Origin: CBDFGN01 sp965247065
Lineage (GTDB): Bacteria > Bacteroidota > Bacteroidia > Cytophagales > Cyclobacteriaceae
NCBI GenBank assembly: GCA_965247065.1
Contig: CBDFGN010000006.1
Location: forward strand, 4,780,795 to 4,844,794
DNA: 64,000 nt
Reading direction: 5' to 3'
The translations under genes were made by a program, and so were the position numbers. Position 1 is the stretch's first letter. Each line of letters opens with the position of its first letter. The notes below the pieces were generated by a model. The model saw only the letters and a program-made list of their open reading frames with translations, had not been told where the DNA came from and did not search any database. Below, piece after piece: positions 1 to 8,691 of the stretch.

Positions 1-1
1 T

Positions 2-364
2 ATTTACGACATTAAATTTCAATCTCCCAACTCCATGTGGCTTGCATTCCCGACAGGGCAGACAGTAACTAAGGTATCGCTGGACACTAAAGAAGAGGAA
101 TATCAAATTGGCGAGTACACCTATGACCATATCTACGAACCTTTGAGCTACCCGGAGAGTTTGTTTATCACTGACCGACATTTGTTTATACCCAACATGG
201 GCAACAACAAACTTTACCGACTCGACCTGACAACTTACAAACTTGACTTAATAGAAACATTTCCCGACCGACTTTGGGAATACATCCAAATCGGAGAGGA
301 CGAATATGTTCACCTTGACAAAGGAGTATATAAAAAAGAAAAAATAACGGCTACCAACAATTAA
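2..364 (+). CDS. Partial protein, C-terminal part only, function unknown
   Basis: The reading frame is open from the window edge, so the true start lies to the left; the first internal Met codon is at 35. The visible 120 residues contain short strand-like stretches (ESLFITDRHLFIPN, NNKLYRLDLTTYKLD) that resemble the repeating unit of a beta-propeller or a 6-bladed-propeller lipoprotein, but this is only a resemblance. The stop codon lies inside an attC-like repeat (352-414), so the gene ends the way an integron cassette gene does. No function is assigned. Confidence 0.6.
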   Translation: MYDIKFQSPNSMWLAFPTGQTVTKVSLDTKEEEYQIGEYTYDHIYEPLSYPESLFITDRHLFIPNMGNNKLYRLDLTTYKLDLIETFPDRLWEYIQIGEDEYVHLDKGVYKKEKITATNN

Positions 365-414
365 GCTTCAATGTTGCGAAGCGAGACTTTGGTTCATTAG
401 AGCGAGTGTTGAAC
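352..414 (+). repeat. attC-like site 1, at the 3' end of the partial gene
   Basis: A 63-bp segment starts with TACCAAC (352-358) and ends with GTTGAAC (408-414), the latter a perfect GTTRRRY. Inner imperfect inverted arms are GCTTCAATG and CATTAGAGC. It is similar along its whole length, and equal in length, to the minus-strand segment 29802-29864, which also lies just after a gene stop. attC sites of integron cassettes have this R''-L''-L'-R' architecture. A cassette attachment site is inferred; a dispersed repeat of another kind is possible. Confidence 0.5.
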
Positions 415-430
415 TTTAGCTACCTTAGGT

Positions 431-781
431 GAATTAAAAAAATAAATGCTGTGCTTTCCTTTTAATCCAACAAATTAACCGTCACCTCCTCCCCTTCTTC
501 CTCCCCTGCCCTACCCTCCAGGATGGCCTGAACCTCTACTTTGATCTTCCAGGTAGTGGGTGTCACTTTCGGCCAGAAACTAGGTATTGTTTTTGAATGA
601 ATATTTGATGAAATTGTAAAAGCGCTAATCATCAATAATAGATAACAGAATTCTTTCTGAATAAAAAATATCTCTTTGCCACCGGAGGAAGCAACTGAAT
701 TGGCTCAAATATTCAAAGGAATTTAGTTGCTTCAAAATCATAGATAACATTATCAATTTAGACCTTTAGCCCTTATCGAAT
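431..781. other. Intergenic stretch before the tyrosinase pair
   Basis: No coding region is supported. The stretch is AT-rich towards 781 and should hold the promoter of the gene starting at 782, but I see no convincing TAnnTTTG box at a fixed distance. A C/T-rich tract lies at about 480-520. Confidence 0.4.
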
Positions 782-1156
782 ATGGATAAACAGAATGAAA
801 AACTTGAACGTCTGCTTGCTCCCCTACGTGCAGATAAATTGGCTGTCCCCGAGGGGACTTCACCACCAGAAGAACACGGACATTCCGACTCCTTTACTAC
901 CATAAGAAAGGCAACCCACCAGGATAAAGAGATCGAAATCCATACCACCTATAAGATATTATTAGATGGAGAACCCCTTATGGCCCACACGATGGTGCTC
1001 GATGACGGTACCGTACATTATCATGGATTGCCTCAATATTCATTCGCTTCAGCAATGGATATGGCCCGAAAGATCATCGAAACTTCTGATGTAGAATTAC
1101 CTGATGATGATCTGGGCAGAGGCTATACACAACATACTAACGATAAGGAGACATAG
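782..1156 (+). CDS. MelC1-like tyrosinase cofactor / copper-delivery caddie protein
   Basis: This 124-residue protein ends three bases before the tyrosinase at 1160, a typical two-gene unit. Residues 55-105 (YKILLDGEPL, a DDGT turn, HYHGLPQY, then a helix SAMDMARKIIE) follow the order seen in Streptomyces MelC1: a DG-turn beta hairpin, a solvent-exposed tyrosine and a closing helix that together cover the tyrosinase active site. His residues at 32, 34 and around 78-81 could carry copper. MelC1-type proteins load copper into tyrosinase and keep it inactive until release. The assignment rests on position and fold pattern, not on strong identity. No secretion signal is visible, which matches a cytoplasmic assembly step. 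Confidence 0.55.
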   Translation: MDKQNEKLERLLAPLRADKLAVPEGTSPPEEHGHSDSFTTIRKATHQDKEIEIHTTYKILLDGEPLMAHTMVLDDGTVHYHGLPQYSFASAMDMARKIIETSDVELPDDDLGRGYTQHTNDKET

Positions 1157-1159
1157 GTC

Positions 1160-2119
1160 ATGGCCGCTATTCGTGAAAATATTCGCTCAAGTCAATCTGC
1201 CCGCGACAACTTCCTTGATGGAATAGTGCAGCTCGATCAGGAAGAATCAGGCATAACTGCCGCTGACTTATACGGGTTCTTGCAGAGAAATCTACCTGGT
1301 GTACAGATGGCCGGGATCAACCAGGAACTTTCCACCTACGACCTTTTCGTTTTCTGGCACGTTTTCGCCATGAACTTCACCCTCTCAGTTGGAAACGCTG
1401 CCCACAGCGGACCGATCTTTTTGCCCTGGCACCGCATGTATCTGATCCGCCTAGAGCAAGAGCTGCAACGCGTGCTCGGCAATGACGATTTCGGCCTCCC
1501 CTATTGGGACTGGGCTTCCGATGGTGAGCTGTCCTCAGATGAGCAATGGCAGACCCAACTTTGGAGCAGCGGTTTTCTGGGGGAGTCACGAAATCAAGTG
1601 GCCAGCGGGCCCCTGGCGGCAATGCAAGTGCGCCTCTGGCAAGACGTAAGAACGGCAATATTATGGTCCATAGACCCAAGGCCCATAGTGAGGCAGGCAG
1701 GCCTGGATACCAGATTCGACTTTCTACCTCGCAAGAGTCACGTCCGCACCGCCATGCAAGAGAACAGCTACGATCAGCCACCATGGTCCCAGTCAGCCCC
1801 TGGGCATCGCAATCGTCTTGAGGGTTGGATTAATGGACCCCAGCTCCATAACCTGGTTCATGTGTGGATTGGTGGTGATATGGGCCCCGGAACATCTCCC
1901 AATGACCCCGCCTTTTTTCTGAATCATTGCAATGTCGATCGAATATGGGAAGCCTGGATGGATAGCAAAGGCCGCACCTACAGACCTGCCGCTGGTGAAG
2001 GACCCAGCGGACACCGCTTCGACGATACTATGATTGCCATACTCGGCGACCCTATGACTCCACAAGATGTTCTTGATCCTAACCAATGGTATAGTTATGA
2101 TAGCCTAGTGGTGGATTGA
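1160..2119 (+). CDS. Tyrosinase (type-3 copper monooxygenase)
   Basis: This 319-residue tyrosinase would oxidise monophenols and diphenols to quinones using a dinuclear copper centre. CuA ligands are visible as H67 (FVFWHVF), H82 (NAAHSGP) and H91 (LPWHRMYL). CuB ligands are H230 and H234 in LHNLVHVWIGG and H256 in FFLNHCNVDRIW. The length fits a bare catalytic domain without signal peptide, TAT motif or C-terminal shielding domain, like the Streptomyces MelC2 type that needs a caddie protein; the gene just upstream looks like that caddie. The start ATG at 1160 is three bases after the upstream stop, so the two are probably co-transcribed. GC content looks somewhat higher than in the flanking secreted-protein genes, a weak hint of transfer. 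Confidence 0.88.
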   Translation: MAAIRENIRSSQSARDNFLDGIVQLDQEESGITAADLYGFLQRNLPGVQMAGINQELSTYDLFVFWHVFAMNFTLSVGNAAHSGPIFLPWHRMYLIRLEQELQRVLGNDDFGLPYWDWASDGELSSDEQWQTQLWSSGFLGESRNQVASGPLAAMQVRLWQDVRTAILWSIDPRPIVRQAGLDTRFDFLPRKSHVRTAMQENSYDQPPWSQSAPGHRNRLEGWINGPQLHNLVHVWIGGDMGPGTSPNDPAFFLNHCNVDRIWEAWMDSKGRTYRPAAGEGPSGHRFDDTMIAILGDPMTPQDVLDPNQWYSYDSLVVD

Positions 2120-2174
2120 TAGATCCAAGCAACTTGGGCGGGGGTGAGCAGTATGATTCGGCTCATTATTGCTT

Positions 2175-2220
2175 CACATGTAAGCAGTAATCATCCAGGA
2201 GAGCATTAGTCTTACATGTG
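2175..2220. repeat. Perfect 10-bp inverted repeat, 26-nt spacer
   Basis: CACATGTAAG (2175-2184) is mirrored by CTTACATGTG (2211-2220), 55 bp after the tyrosinase stop. No T-run follows, so it is not a canonical intrinsic terminator; a transcript-stabilising hairpin or a protein-binding site is possible. Confidence 0.45.
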
Positions 2221-2301
2221 TACAACCGAAATGCTTTTTTGGTATCATTGTTGGGTGGTTTATTTCTATATTGATTGGATCAAGCACCATCTATTTTGAT
2301 C

Positions 2302-2754
2302 ATGGGTATTTCCCGAATATTGTGGATAGTTTTGAGTGTAGGGTTATGCGCCCCCGTGTTTGTCCGAGCCCAATGCAATTACCAGGCATATTTGGATTCC
2401 TGTAAGACATATATCACCAACGATCATTTCAACTATCTGAAGGAATATGAGATCGACAACGAATTCGGGGCAAAACAAAAGGTAGAGTATTCCATTGCCT
2501 TGGTGGACGGATTCGATTATCAGTACTATTTCAACGGCTTTAAACAGGGCCACCACCAAGAGATTATTGCTACTCTTTATGATTCAAAGCGACAAAAGTT
2601 GACCTCGAACAATCATGACAAGAAGTTCATACAGGTAATAAAGCACAATTGTCAAAAGACTGGGATATACTATATAACATTTACCTTCATGGACGATCAA
2701 GAGTACTGTGGAGCTGCCGTTCTAGGGTTCGTCAAACATTCTGCAGAACGCTAG
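2302..2754 (+). CDS. Small secreted protein, function unknown
   Basis: An in-frame ATG at 2275 exists, but starting at 2302 gives a clean signal peptide (MGISRILWIVLSVGLCAPVF, then cleavage near RAQC). The mature part of about 125 residues has four or five cysteines and a beta-rich pattern ending in an aromatic strand (GIYYITFTFMDD), a composition common in periplasmic Bacteroidota proteins. It stands alone between the tyrosinase and a convergent flavin oxidase gene. I do not recognise a family. Confidence 0.65.
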   Translation: MGISRILWIVLSVGLCAPVFVRAQCNYQAYLDSCKTYITNDHFNYLKEYEIDNEFGAKQKVEYSIALVDGFDYQYYFNGFKQGHHQEIIATLYDSKRQKLTSNNHDKKFIQVIKHNCQKTGIYYITFTFMDDQEYCGAAVLGFVKHSAER

Positions 2755-2994
2755 GGAGTGCCTAAGGATTTGAAGGGTTTATTAGATTCGGTCTCCTTTT
2801 CTTGGCTTGTTTTCGTTTGTAATATTAGTAGGATCGTTGTAAGGTAGGCTGGTGGGTTTTGCAAGATATTTCTAACCGATTTATTGAAACCAAAAAAAGT
2901 TACCCAGGTACCACCCTCTATAGACATGATAGTATTCTTTTGAAATAGGCATTGAGTAACTCCCCTACGAGTCAGCGAATGGACTTCCCTTCGT

Positions 2995-4521
2995 TTAGTA
3001 ACCCAGTACCCTTTTTGTAAAGATGTTGGAAAATATTTTTGAGGGGTTGAATTTTTTCATCACCGCCATGAAATCATTAAACCGCGGATAATGAGCCTCC
3101 ACGTAATCTGCGTCCATATAATAATTCAATTTGCCCCAATGAAGTCTGGCATCTCTGGCCAAAACGAATTGCTGGATCCTGCTGATCATCGTATCCCGGC
3201 CGTAAACGTGCAAAAGAACCGGGGTGTCCACATAACACACGTCCTGACCATTTTCGGGGGTTAGAAACACCTCAGAACTTTTTACAAATCTCAACCCCAT
3301 CGGGGAAGTCAGATGCATCTTATATTGGTCCCGAAGCGACCGTAAGTACTCCATTAGATCCTCCAGCGTCTCCAGGTAATTGCCAGCAGCATCCATCGCG
3401 ATTGCAATTTCGCAGTCGAACGCCCTTTCTTTTATATAGTCAAGACCCTGGTACATGACCTTATACCCCTTGTTAAAATACTCTTCATCCCGCTGGGACT
3501 TTACCGCCGTATCTAAAAACCGGGGCACGTATCCGGGCCAAGTGTTTATCCGCCAAACAGTCAACCACAGCACGATCTGAAATCTGCTGGCCAATTCAAA
3601 CTGGAGCGAGCGGGTGGACCTTTTGAGCCGATGCCAAAACTTGTGCTTGAAATTCTCCAGGGACAGATTCTTGCTTGGATCATCATAGCGGTCGTGATAG
3701 ACCACCAGGGCGAGTTGCCTCCCTTTATGAAGGTATGGGTTTACCTGAACAAAAACACTTTCGTGCTCGCTGAAGATGGTTCCGTCCTTTAACAGCTTCT
3801 TAGCCTCACTCCAATCCATGATCTCCTTTTTTTCCAGCAGGTAAAACATTCTGTCTACGTCCACGACATAGGAAAAGATGATCCCCATCGATCCAAAACA
3901 AACCATCGCTGTATTGAAAACATCATCATCTTGCACTAACTCCGGCCCATTATAATCTGCGGGGTTGGTCAGGCCATTGGATCCAGCCCGCTCAACGCGG
4001 TAGGCTTTAGCCTTGCCGGGTGCATCAAGGTCATGGGTGACCAATACCATGGATTTCACCATTTTCGACATGGCTCCGAATCCTAGCGAACTGCCATGGG
4101 TTCCAGTGGATATGGCTCCCGCCATACTTTGGTGATCTATTCCTCCCATCGTAGGAATGCAATAACCCAGCTTCTCCAGCCGGCGGTTAAGATCCCGCAG
4201 CTTTATCCCCCCTTCCACCTCAAAATAATTACCACCCTGGTTTGCAAATTCATAGGCGTTCAGCTTATTGATTTTGTCGGTATCTATCAGAATGCCTTCG
4301 GCCTTGGGAGCAAGGGAGAAAGAGTGACCCGAACCTACCGCCCGCACCGGGGTACCAGTATCAATTCCTTCCTGGACCATATCCAAAAGGTCTTTAAGCG
4401 TCTCAGGTTGATAGTACCTCTGAGGCGTCACCTCGATGGTCTTAGTGCTATTCTGCCAAACCGGCCTGCCAAAGAATTTCTTTTTGTTCTTTCTGTGTTG
4501 GTTACTCATGAAATCATGCAT
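2995..4521 (-). CDS. FAD-linked oxidase of the aldonolactone oxidase family
   Basis: This 508-residue protein has the N-terminal PCMH/FAD-binding fold of the VAO superfamily: VRAVGSGHSFS near residue 60 (His of the GSGHS motif is the usual covalent FAD site), an acidic ID(T)DK stretch, and MGGIDHQSMAGAISTGTHGS near 125-145. The C-terminal half carries the aldonolactone oxidase signature with HWGKLNYY near 460, as in D-arabinono-1,4-lactone and L-gulono-lactone oxidases. It likely oxidises a sugar lactone or related polyol, passing electrons to oxygen. The start at 4521 (MHDFM) or the inner ATG at 4509 (MSNQ) are both possible. No signal peptide is evident. The substrate cannot be told from sequence. 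Confidence 0.8.
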   Translation of the reverse strand: MHDFMSNQHRKNKKKFFGRPVWQNSTKTIEVTPQRYYQPETLKDLLDMVQEGIDTGTPVRAVGSGHSFSLAPKAEGILIDTDKINKLNAYEFANQGGNYFEVEGGIKLRDLNRRLEKLGYCIPTMGGIDHQSMAGAISTGTHGSSLGFGAMSKMVKSMVLVTHDLDAPGKAKAYRVERAGSNGLTNPADYNGPELVQDDDVFNTAMVCFGSMGIIFSYVVDVDRMFYLLEKKEIMDWSEAKKLLKDGTIFSEHESVFVQVNPYLHKGRQLALVVYHDRYDDPSKNLSLENFKHKFWHRLKRSTRSLQFELASRFQIVLWLTVWRINTWPGYVPRFLDTAVKSQRDEEYFNKGYKVMYQGLDYIKERAFDCEIAIAMDAAGNYLETLEDLMEYLRSLRDQYKMHLTSPMGLRFVKSSEVFLTPENGQDVCYVDTPVLLHVYGRDTMISRIQQFVLARDARLHWGKLNYYMDADYVEAHYPRFNDFMAVMKKFNPSKIFSNIFTKRVLGY

Positions 4522-4968
4522 TTAGCCTGATCACTCCCATAGATCTCAAAGATAGATTGGTTCAGGCTATTTCTCTCTAGGTTAACACGCACAGAAATTT
4601 ATCCAAATTTCACCCCCCAACAAAGAAAATAAATACCTCATCGCGGATCTAGATGAGAAATGGGTATCAATGATTTGATCTTGGTTGATTCCTATCAACC
4701 TAACGAAAAGCCATTTTGACCCTTCGAATCCTTACTTGAGCGGGAAGAAATTGCATCAAGATCTGAGCAAACAATGCCGGTCCTAAAGGAAAACCGGTCA
4801 CGACCGGTACTATATCGGGAAGTATAGGTCGCCACATTTTTGATGATCTTTTTGACAGGAAGTTCCTCCTACCCCCGAAGGAAGGCCTGTGATTAATTCG
4901 CCAGCAATTGATGATTCAAATGATTAACTTAACATCAGATTCCACCTCGCCATAAAAGGAGTACCATT
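4522..4968. promoter_or_regulatory. Divergent control region between the flavin oxidase and operon A-F
   Basis: This 447-bp gap separates divergent genes and must hold the promoter of the six-gene operon. It contains ACCGGTC-AC-GACCGGT (4793-4808), a 7-bp inverted repeat with 2-nt spacer that could be an operator. It also holds two members of the dispersed repeat families found elsewhere here: GCCATTTTGACCCTTCGA (4710-4727, identical at 37829-37846) and TACTTGAGCGGGAA (4733-4746, reverse complement of the TTCCCGCTYAAGTA family). Confidence 0.45.
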
Positions 4969-5616
4969 ATGCCAAAACCAACCAAAGATCAACTCACTGA
5001 AAAAGACCGTGCTCTGATTCAGACCATGTCCGAAACCTTGGGCTTGGAAGAGGGCCTGGAAGATGTCGTTCGACGTCTGAAACACCGAAAATCGGTGCTT
5101 GATGCTGCCCAGGAAACAAAGTCAAATGCCCTCGGCCTTGAACTGACCGAAGGTGGCCCCGTCCAGATCACCGGTATGGACGCCGACCAGAATTTGGACA
5201 GAGGGGAAGGATGCCGTATCGAGCCCCACCTGCTCCGAGGAAATGCTAAGACCGGGGAACTCCCTGTCGCCATTGATTTTCCCCTTCCACTATTTCCGGG
5301 ACGCATTCTATCCGTCCGTATTCAGAATAGACACGACGAGGCGGCAAGGCTTCTAGTGGACACCTCCAGATTAAACCCTCTGTCTAATGGAGGATTAACA
5401 TTCTTTGTGGAAATCGGCTCAGGTGCTGCAAAAGCCGCCATGCCGCAGTTCCGGGCCTTGCGCCCAGATCAGAAGGAAGAGATCGAACTGGGTAAAGGAG
5501 ATTACGCCCAAATTGTGGGCTTTCGACTGGAGCCCACTCCCACCCTGTTCCATAAGCAAATTCCTATCGAAAAAGATGACCAGCCAGTGCCAACCAAAAG
5601 AAAAGGAAAAAAATGA
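4969..5616 (+). CDS. Operon gene A, unknown function
   Basis: This 215-residue protein begins the operon and has no signal peptide or membrane segment. Residues 1-55 are helical and charged; residues 60-190 look beta-rich (ALGLELTEGGPVQITGMDAD, LFPGRILSVRIQNRH, GGLTFFVEIGSG); the tail is basic (VPTKRKGKK). I do not recognise a family. The TGA stop overlaps the next ATG (ATGA at 5613-5616), so translation of B is probably coupled. Codon use and GC content are even through A, B and the first part of C, supporting a common origin. Confidence 0.7.
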   Translation: MPKPTKDQLTEKDRALIQTMSETLGLEEGLEDVVRRLKHRKSVLDAAQETKSNALGLELTEGGPVQITGMDADQNLDRGEGCRIEPHLLRGNAKTGELPVAIDFPLPLFPGRILSVRIQNRHDEAARLLVDTSRLNPLSNGGLTFFVEIGSGAAKAAMPQFRALRPDQKEEIELGKGDYAQIVGFRLEPTPTLFHKQIPIEKDDQPVPTKRKGKK

Positions 5617-7434
5617 CCGAAACAACCAAAAGACTAGCCACCGGTCACATTCGACCGTATCGCTTCAGAAAAAGACCAAACCACCGATCCAGCCGGACCG
5701 TTCCACTCACGCTTCATGAGGGCAGCGCATCGGATTGCGTTGCCGGAACTGGACAACAAATACCTGCGCGTCCTGGCCAAAGCTTGGGACAGGCCTGGCG
5801 CCAAGCTTCGCCCGGAGTTGGTGTTTGTGGTGAATCTTCGCAAGGAACCGGCGTCGGATCCGGGATATGAGGATTTCGGAAAGATCGTCTCCCCGTCCGA
5901 CGACTCCTGTGAGCCCACTACTCAACCGGAAAATCCCAGAGCTAATATACCCGGCGGTGGCAGACCTGGACATTTCCACGAGCTCATTGAATCGGTGCTT
6001 CAAAACATGATTGAAAAATGCCGGGTGGACACCAGCCGCCCGGTGACCATTTCCCGAGTTTCGATGCTGGGCAACCTGCTGTTTCCCCCCCTCCATGACG
6101 ATCGGGGTCCGGTTCATAATTTCGGCCTTCCCCGCAGCATCTCGATCTACGCGGTGGATCGCTGGCCTTGTATGTACAGCTACCTGGACTTCACCCCGGA
6201 AGGAGCCCCACGTAGCCCCCAAATGAAAATTACTGTCTTAGCCACGGGATGACCCACACATAGCCGGTAGTCAAGACAGCGAACGTCCTGGCTGGGATTC
6301 ATTGGGTGATTACACTTGGGACTTCTCTAATATGGATGACGAATCGCAATCCAATATTCATTGGGGCCAAACCATCAAATTCCCCAGAGAAGTGGCCAGT
6401 CGGTACTACCGACTGGAGTTTGTTTGGGACAGGACCAAGGAGCCCTTTATTGCGCCCCAACGCTTTGAAATCGCCGATTTGACCCTGCTTCGCTCTCCCA
6501 ATCATTGCCTGGTGCCACCCAGGAATGAGGTGCTGCAGCTCAAACATGTAGAGGTGCGTCTTCAGGGCAAGGGTTTGGCCGACGATTATGCCTATGTGAA
6601 CGGCACCGAGATCATGGATCTGACCCTCGAATCCTCGGTGCGGGGTCAGGCCTATGAGCCAATGCTCACCCTTCGCAGCCTGCTCGATGTCCGAGAAAGA
6701 ACCCAAGCCCAGTTTATCGTCAATCCACGCTCCACGCGGGCCAAGTGCCAGACGTTTTATGAGCATACCAATCCGACCAAGCAGCGCTTGTTGTCTATTA
6801 CCAGGCAGCAAATGCGCAAAGGCGTTGAATCAGAACGGGCCAAATCAGAAGCGGTCATAGGAGCCTTGGGAATAGATCCTAAAAAGGATCCTGTATCCAA
6901 ATGGCTGGATGCGGTGATGAGCAAGCATGAGGGCATTGTGACCGACCGGGACTACGACCCCACCAGGCACAAGAAGGATCTTGAGATTGACCTGGCAGAG
7001 ATGCTGATGAAAATAGGCGTGGATGCAACTAAGTTTTTGGAGATAATCAATGAGCTCACTGATGAAGGTAATTTCGCGCTTCGCTCAGGAGTGAGCAATA
7101 TTGGAGTCCCTCTCGGGGACATCATCACGCCAACACCTACGAGCGTTTTCCCATCGATAGGAGCTGAGCAGCCGCTAAGAATTAGTCCCGGCAATGTGGC
7201 TGATGGATTGAATGGGCCCTTATGGACACGACCGTCAAGCTCTGTAAGTCAGATGACTTTCGACCGTCCGCGGGAGTTTCCGCTTCGTTTGGTGGCCAAT
7301 TCATCGGTGGCGGTAGCATTGGAGCCTCGGCCAGTGTAGATGGAGGTAAGTCCCGCTCCCTTAGCTGGGGTGAACAAGGCTCTGCTAATGAAACCGTACA
7401 GGTGAATGGCGAATCGGAATGCGATTTCTATGGA
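5613..7434 (+). pseudogene. Operon gene B, 5' part, frameshifted and cut by IS110
   Basis: The first part of a protein of roughly 800 residues, broken into pieces by three single-base events and by an IS110 insertion. Removing one G near 5642 joins MTETTKRLAT to VTFDRIASEKDQTTDP. Removing one G in GGG near 6247 joins KITVLAT to DDPHIAGSQDSERPGWDS. Adding one C near 7215 joins GLNGPL to MDTTVKLCKSDDF. The region before the IS includes a Gly/Ser-rich stretch (SASFGGQFIGGGSIGASASV). The encoded protein has no signal peptide; strands alternate with long charged helices (around KSEAVIGALGIDPKKDPVSK). The family is not recognised. The indels may be sequencing errors; the IS insertion is real damage unless the population is mixed. 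Confidence 0.6.
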
Positions 7435-8442
7435 TCAAGCAAGAGTCAGGGTATATGTTTTTTCATATTTTCTGGTTTCTCGGACTACAGCAAAAACTCT
7501 ATGAATAAGTTTGTTCCGGATTGCATTCAACACCGACATTTTGTTTTTCCCTGATTCCACTTTCCGTTCATAATAATCCCTTAATTCCCCCGGATGAGTA
7601 ACCGCTGACATGGCTGCCAGATGCAGGAGCTTTTTTATCTTCTTATTGGCCAGATGCGAAACTCGACTCCGGCCCCGGTAGCTGGTGCCGGATCGGTACT
7701 CGAAGGGCACTACCCCTGAGTAACAGGCAAACTTCTTGGCCTCAGTAAAGTCTTTGAACTCATTGGTAGTTGCAATGAAATGGGCTGCAATAGTAGATCC
7801 AGTGTTATCCACTGAAGTCACTTGCTCAAAGAGCTCATTTAAAGATTGATCGGATCGAATGAAATCATAAATTTTCAGATCCAAAGCCTTGAGCTTTTTC
7901 TCCATGTTAGCTAGTACCGGTTTGAGGGTAGTTTTCTGAAGTTGCATCACATCATCATCCACAAAACCACAGGCCTCCTTTAAAGGAGTTGCCAACTGCA
8001 GTTTAGTCTTGAGCAGTCGTTCTCTGAGTGATAGCATGAACTTTAAATTGCGGATTTTCTTTCGAGAAGGCTTCCATAACTGGGCTTTGTCCTGGTTTCG
8101 ACAGGCATATTGAGCGATTCGATAGGAATCCACCTGATCGTTCTTTCCTCTCAAAACACCCAGGGATTGTTTGATCTGCCGGGCCGATTCCAGCCACACA
8201 TTGAGCTGCTGTTTTTCAAAGTAATTGAGCAGATGATTGTTATAGATCCCAGTGAATTCCAGGCAAAACAAAACCTGGTCAGGCTGGTAGCCAGGCAGCT
8301 GCATAAGTCTCTTGATAAAACTCTTAATCCCTTTCAGACTATTAGCAGTTCTTAGGTGAAACAACCTGTGACTATTTTGTACTACCGTAAAATCAAGGGT
8401 TGACTTTGAAACATCAATGCCCACGAAATAATTGAAATTCAT
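7435..8442 (-). CDS. IS110-family transposase (DEDD recombinase)
   Basis: A serine-assisted RuvC-like recombinase of about 335 residues that moves the element using a bridge RNA. The acidic DEDD residues are visible as D in YFVGIDVSKSTLDF near the N-terminus, E in LFCLEFTGIY, and the D pair in GKNDQVDSYRIAQYA. The C-terminal transposase_20 part has the serine region YSGVVPFEYRSGTSYRG. Start chosen at 8442 (MNFNYFVG), since the canonical family start is a few residues before the GIDVSK motif; an upstream in-frame start at 8478 adds 12 residues. The stop codon lies at the element border. Confidence 0.9.
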   Translation of the reverse strand: MNFNYFVGIDVSKSTLDFTVVQNSHRLFHLRTANSLKGIKSFIKRLMQLPGYQPDQVLFCLEFTGIYNNHLLNYFEKQQLNVWLESARQIKQSLGVLRGKNDQVDSYRIAQYACRNQDKAQLWKPSRKKIRNLKFMLSLRERLLKTKLQLATPLKEACGFVDDDVMQLQKTTLKPVLANMEKKLKALDLKIYDFIRSDQSLNELFEQVTSVDNTGSTIAAHFIATTNEFKDFTEAKKFACYSGVVPFEYRSGTSYRGRSRVSHLANKKIKKLLHLAAMSAVTHPGELRDYYERKVESGKNKMSVLNAIRNKLIHRVFAVVRETRKYEKTYTLTLA

Positions 8443-8478
8443 AACTTTACCATTAAGACTTATCAAGTGGGTTAACAT

Positions 8479-8690
8479 TTTTGGACACGATCAAAACCTT
8501 ACTAATGGGTCTAGTCCCAAATTTCTATTTGATGCTTGTTCAAAAAAGCTGGCAGAGGATTGAATCGCGAGATAGGTCGCAAACCTAGGCCTTTGCATAA
8601 TTCGCCTCTGCCAGTGTTAACTCATGACCGCCTTGGTCACCTCATAAAAATAAACCTTGATTCTTGGAATAATCCTAGAGGCCTAATCTA
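8479..8690 (-). ncRNA. Predicted bridge RNA of the IS110 element
   Basis: The non-coding end upstream of the transposase can fold, on the transposase strand, into a small hairpin (TGACC/GGTCA, 8625-8639) followed by a larger stem with a 46-nt internal loop: CTGGCAGAGG (8549-8558) pairs with CCTCTGCCAG (8605-8614). The loop contains GGCCTTTGC (plus strand, about 8588-8596), and the same 9-mer occurs in the host DNA directly abutting the element at about 8695-8703. In IS110 systems a bridge-RNA loop carries guides matching the target flanks, so this match is what a target guide would leave. RNA boundaries are inferred. Confidence 0.55.
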
Positions 8691-8691
8691 A

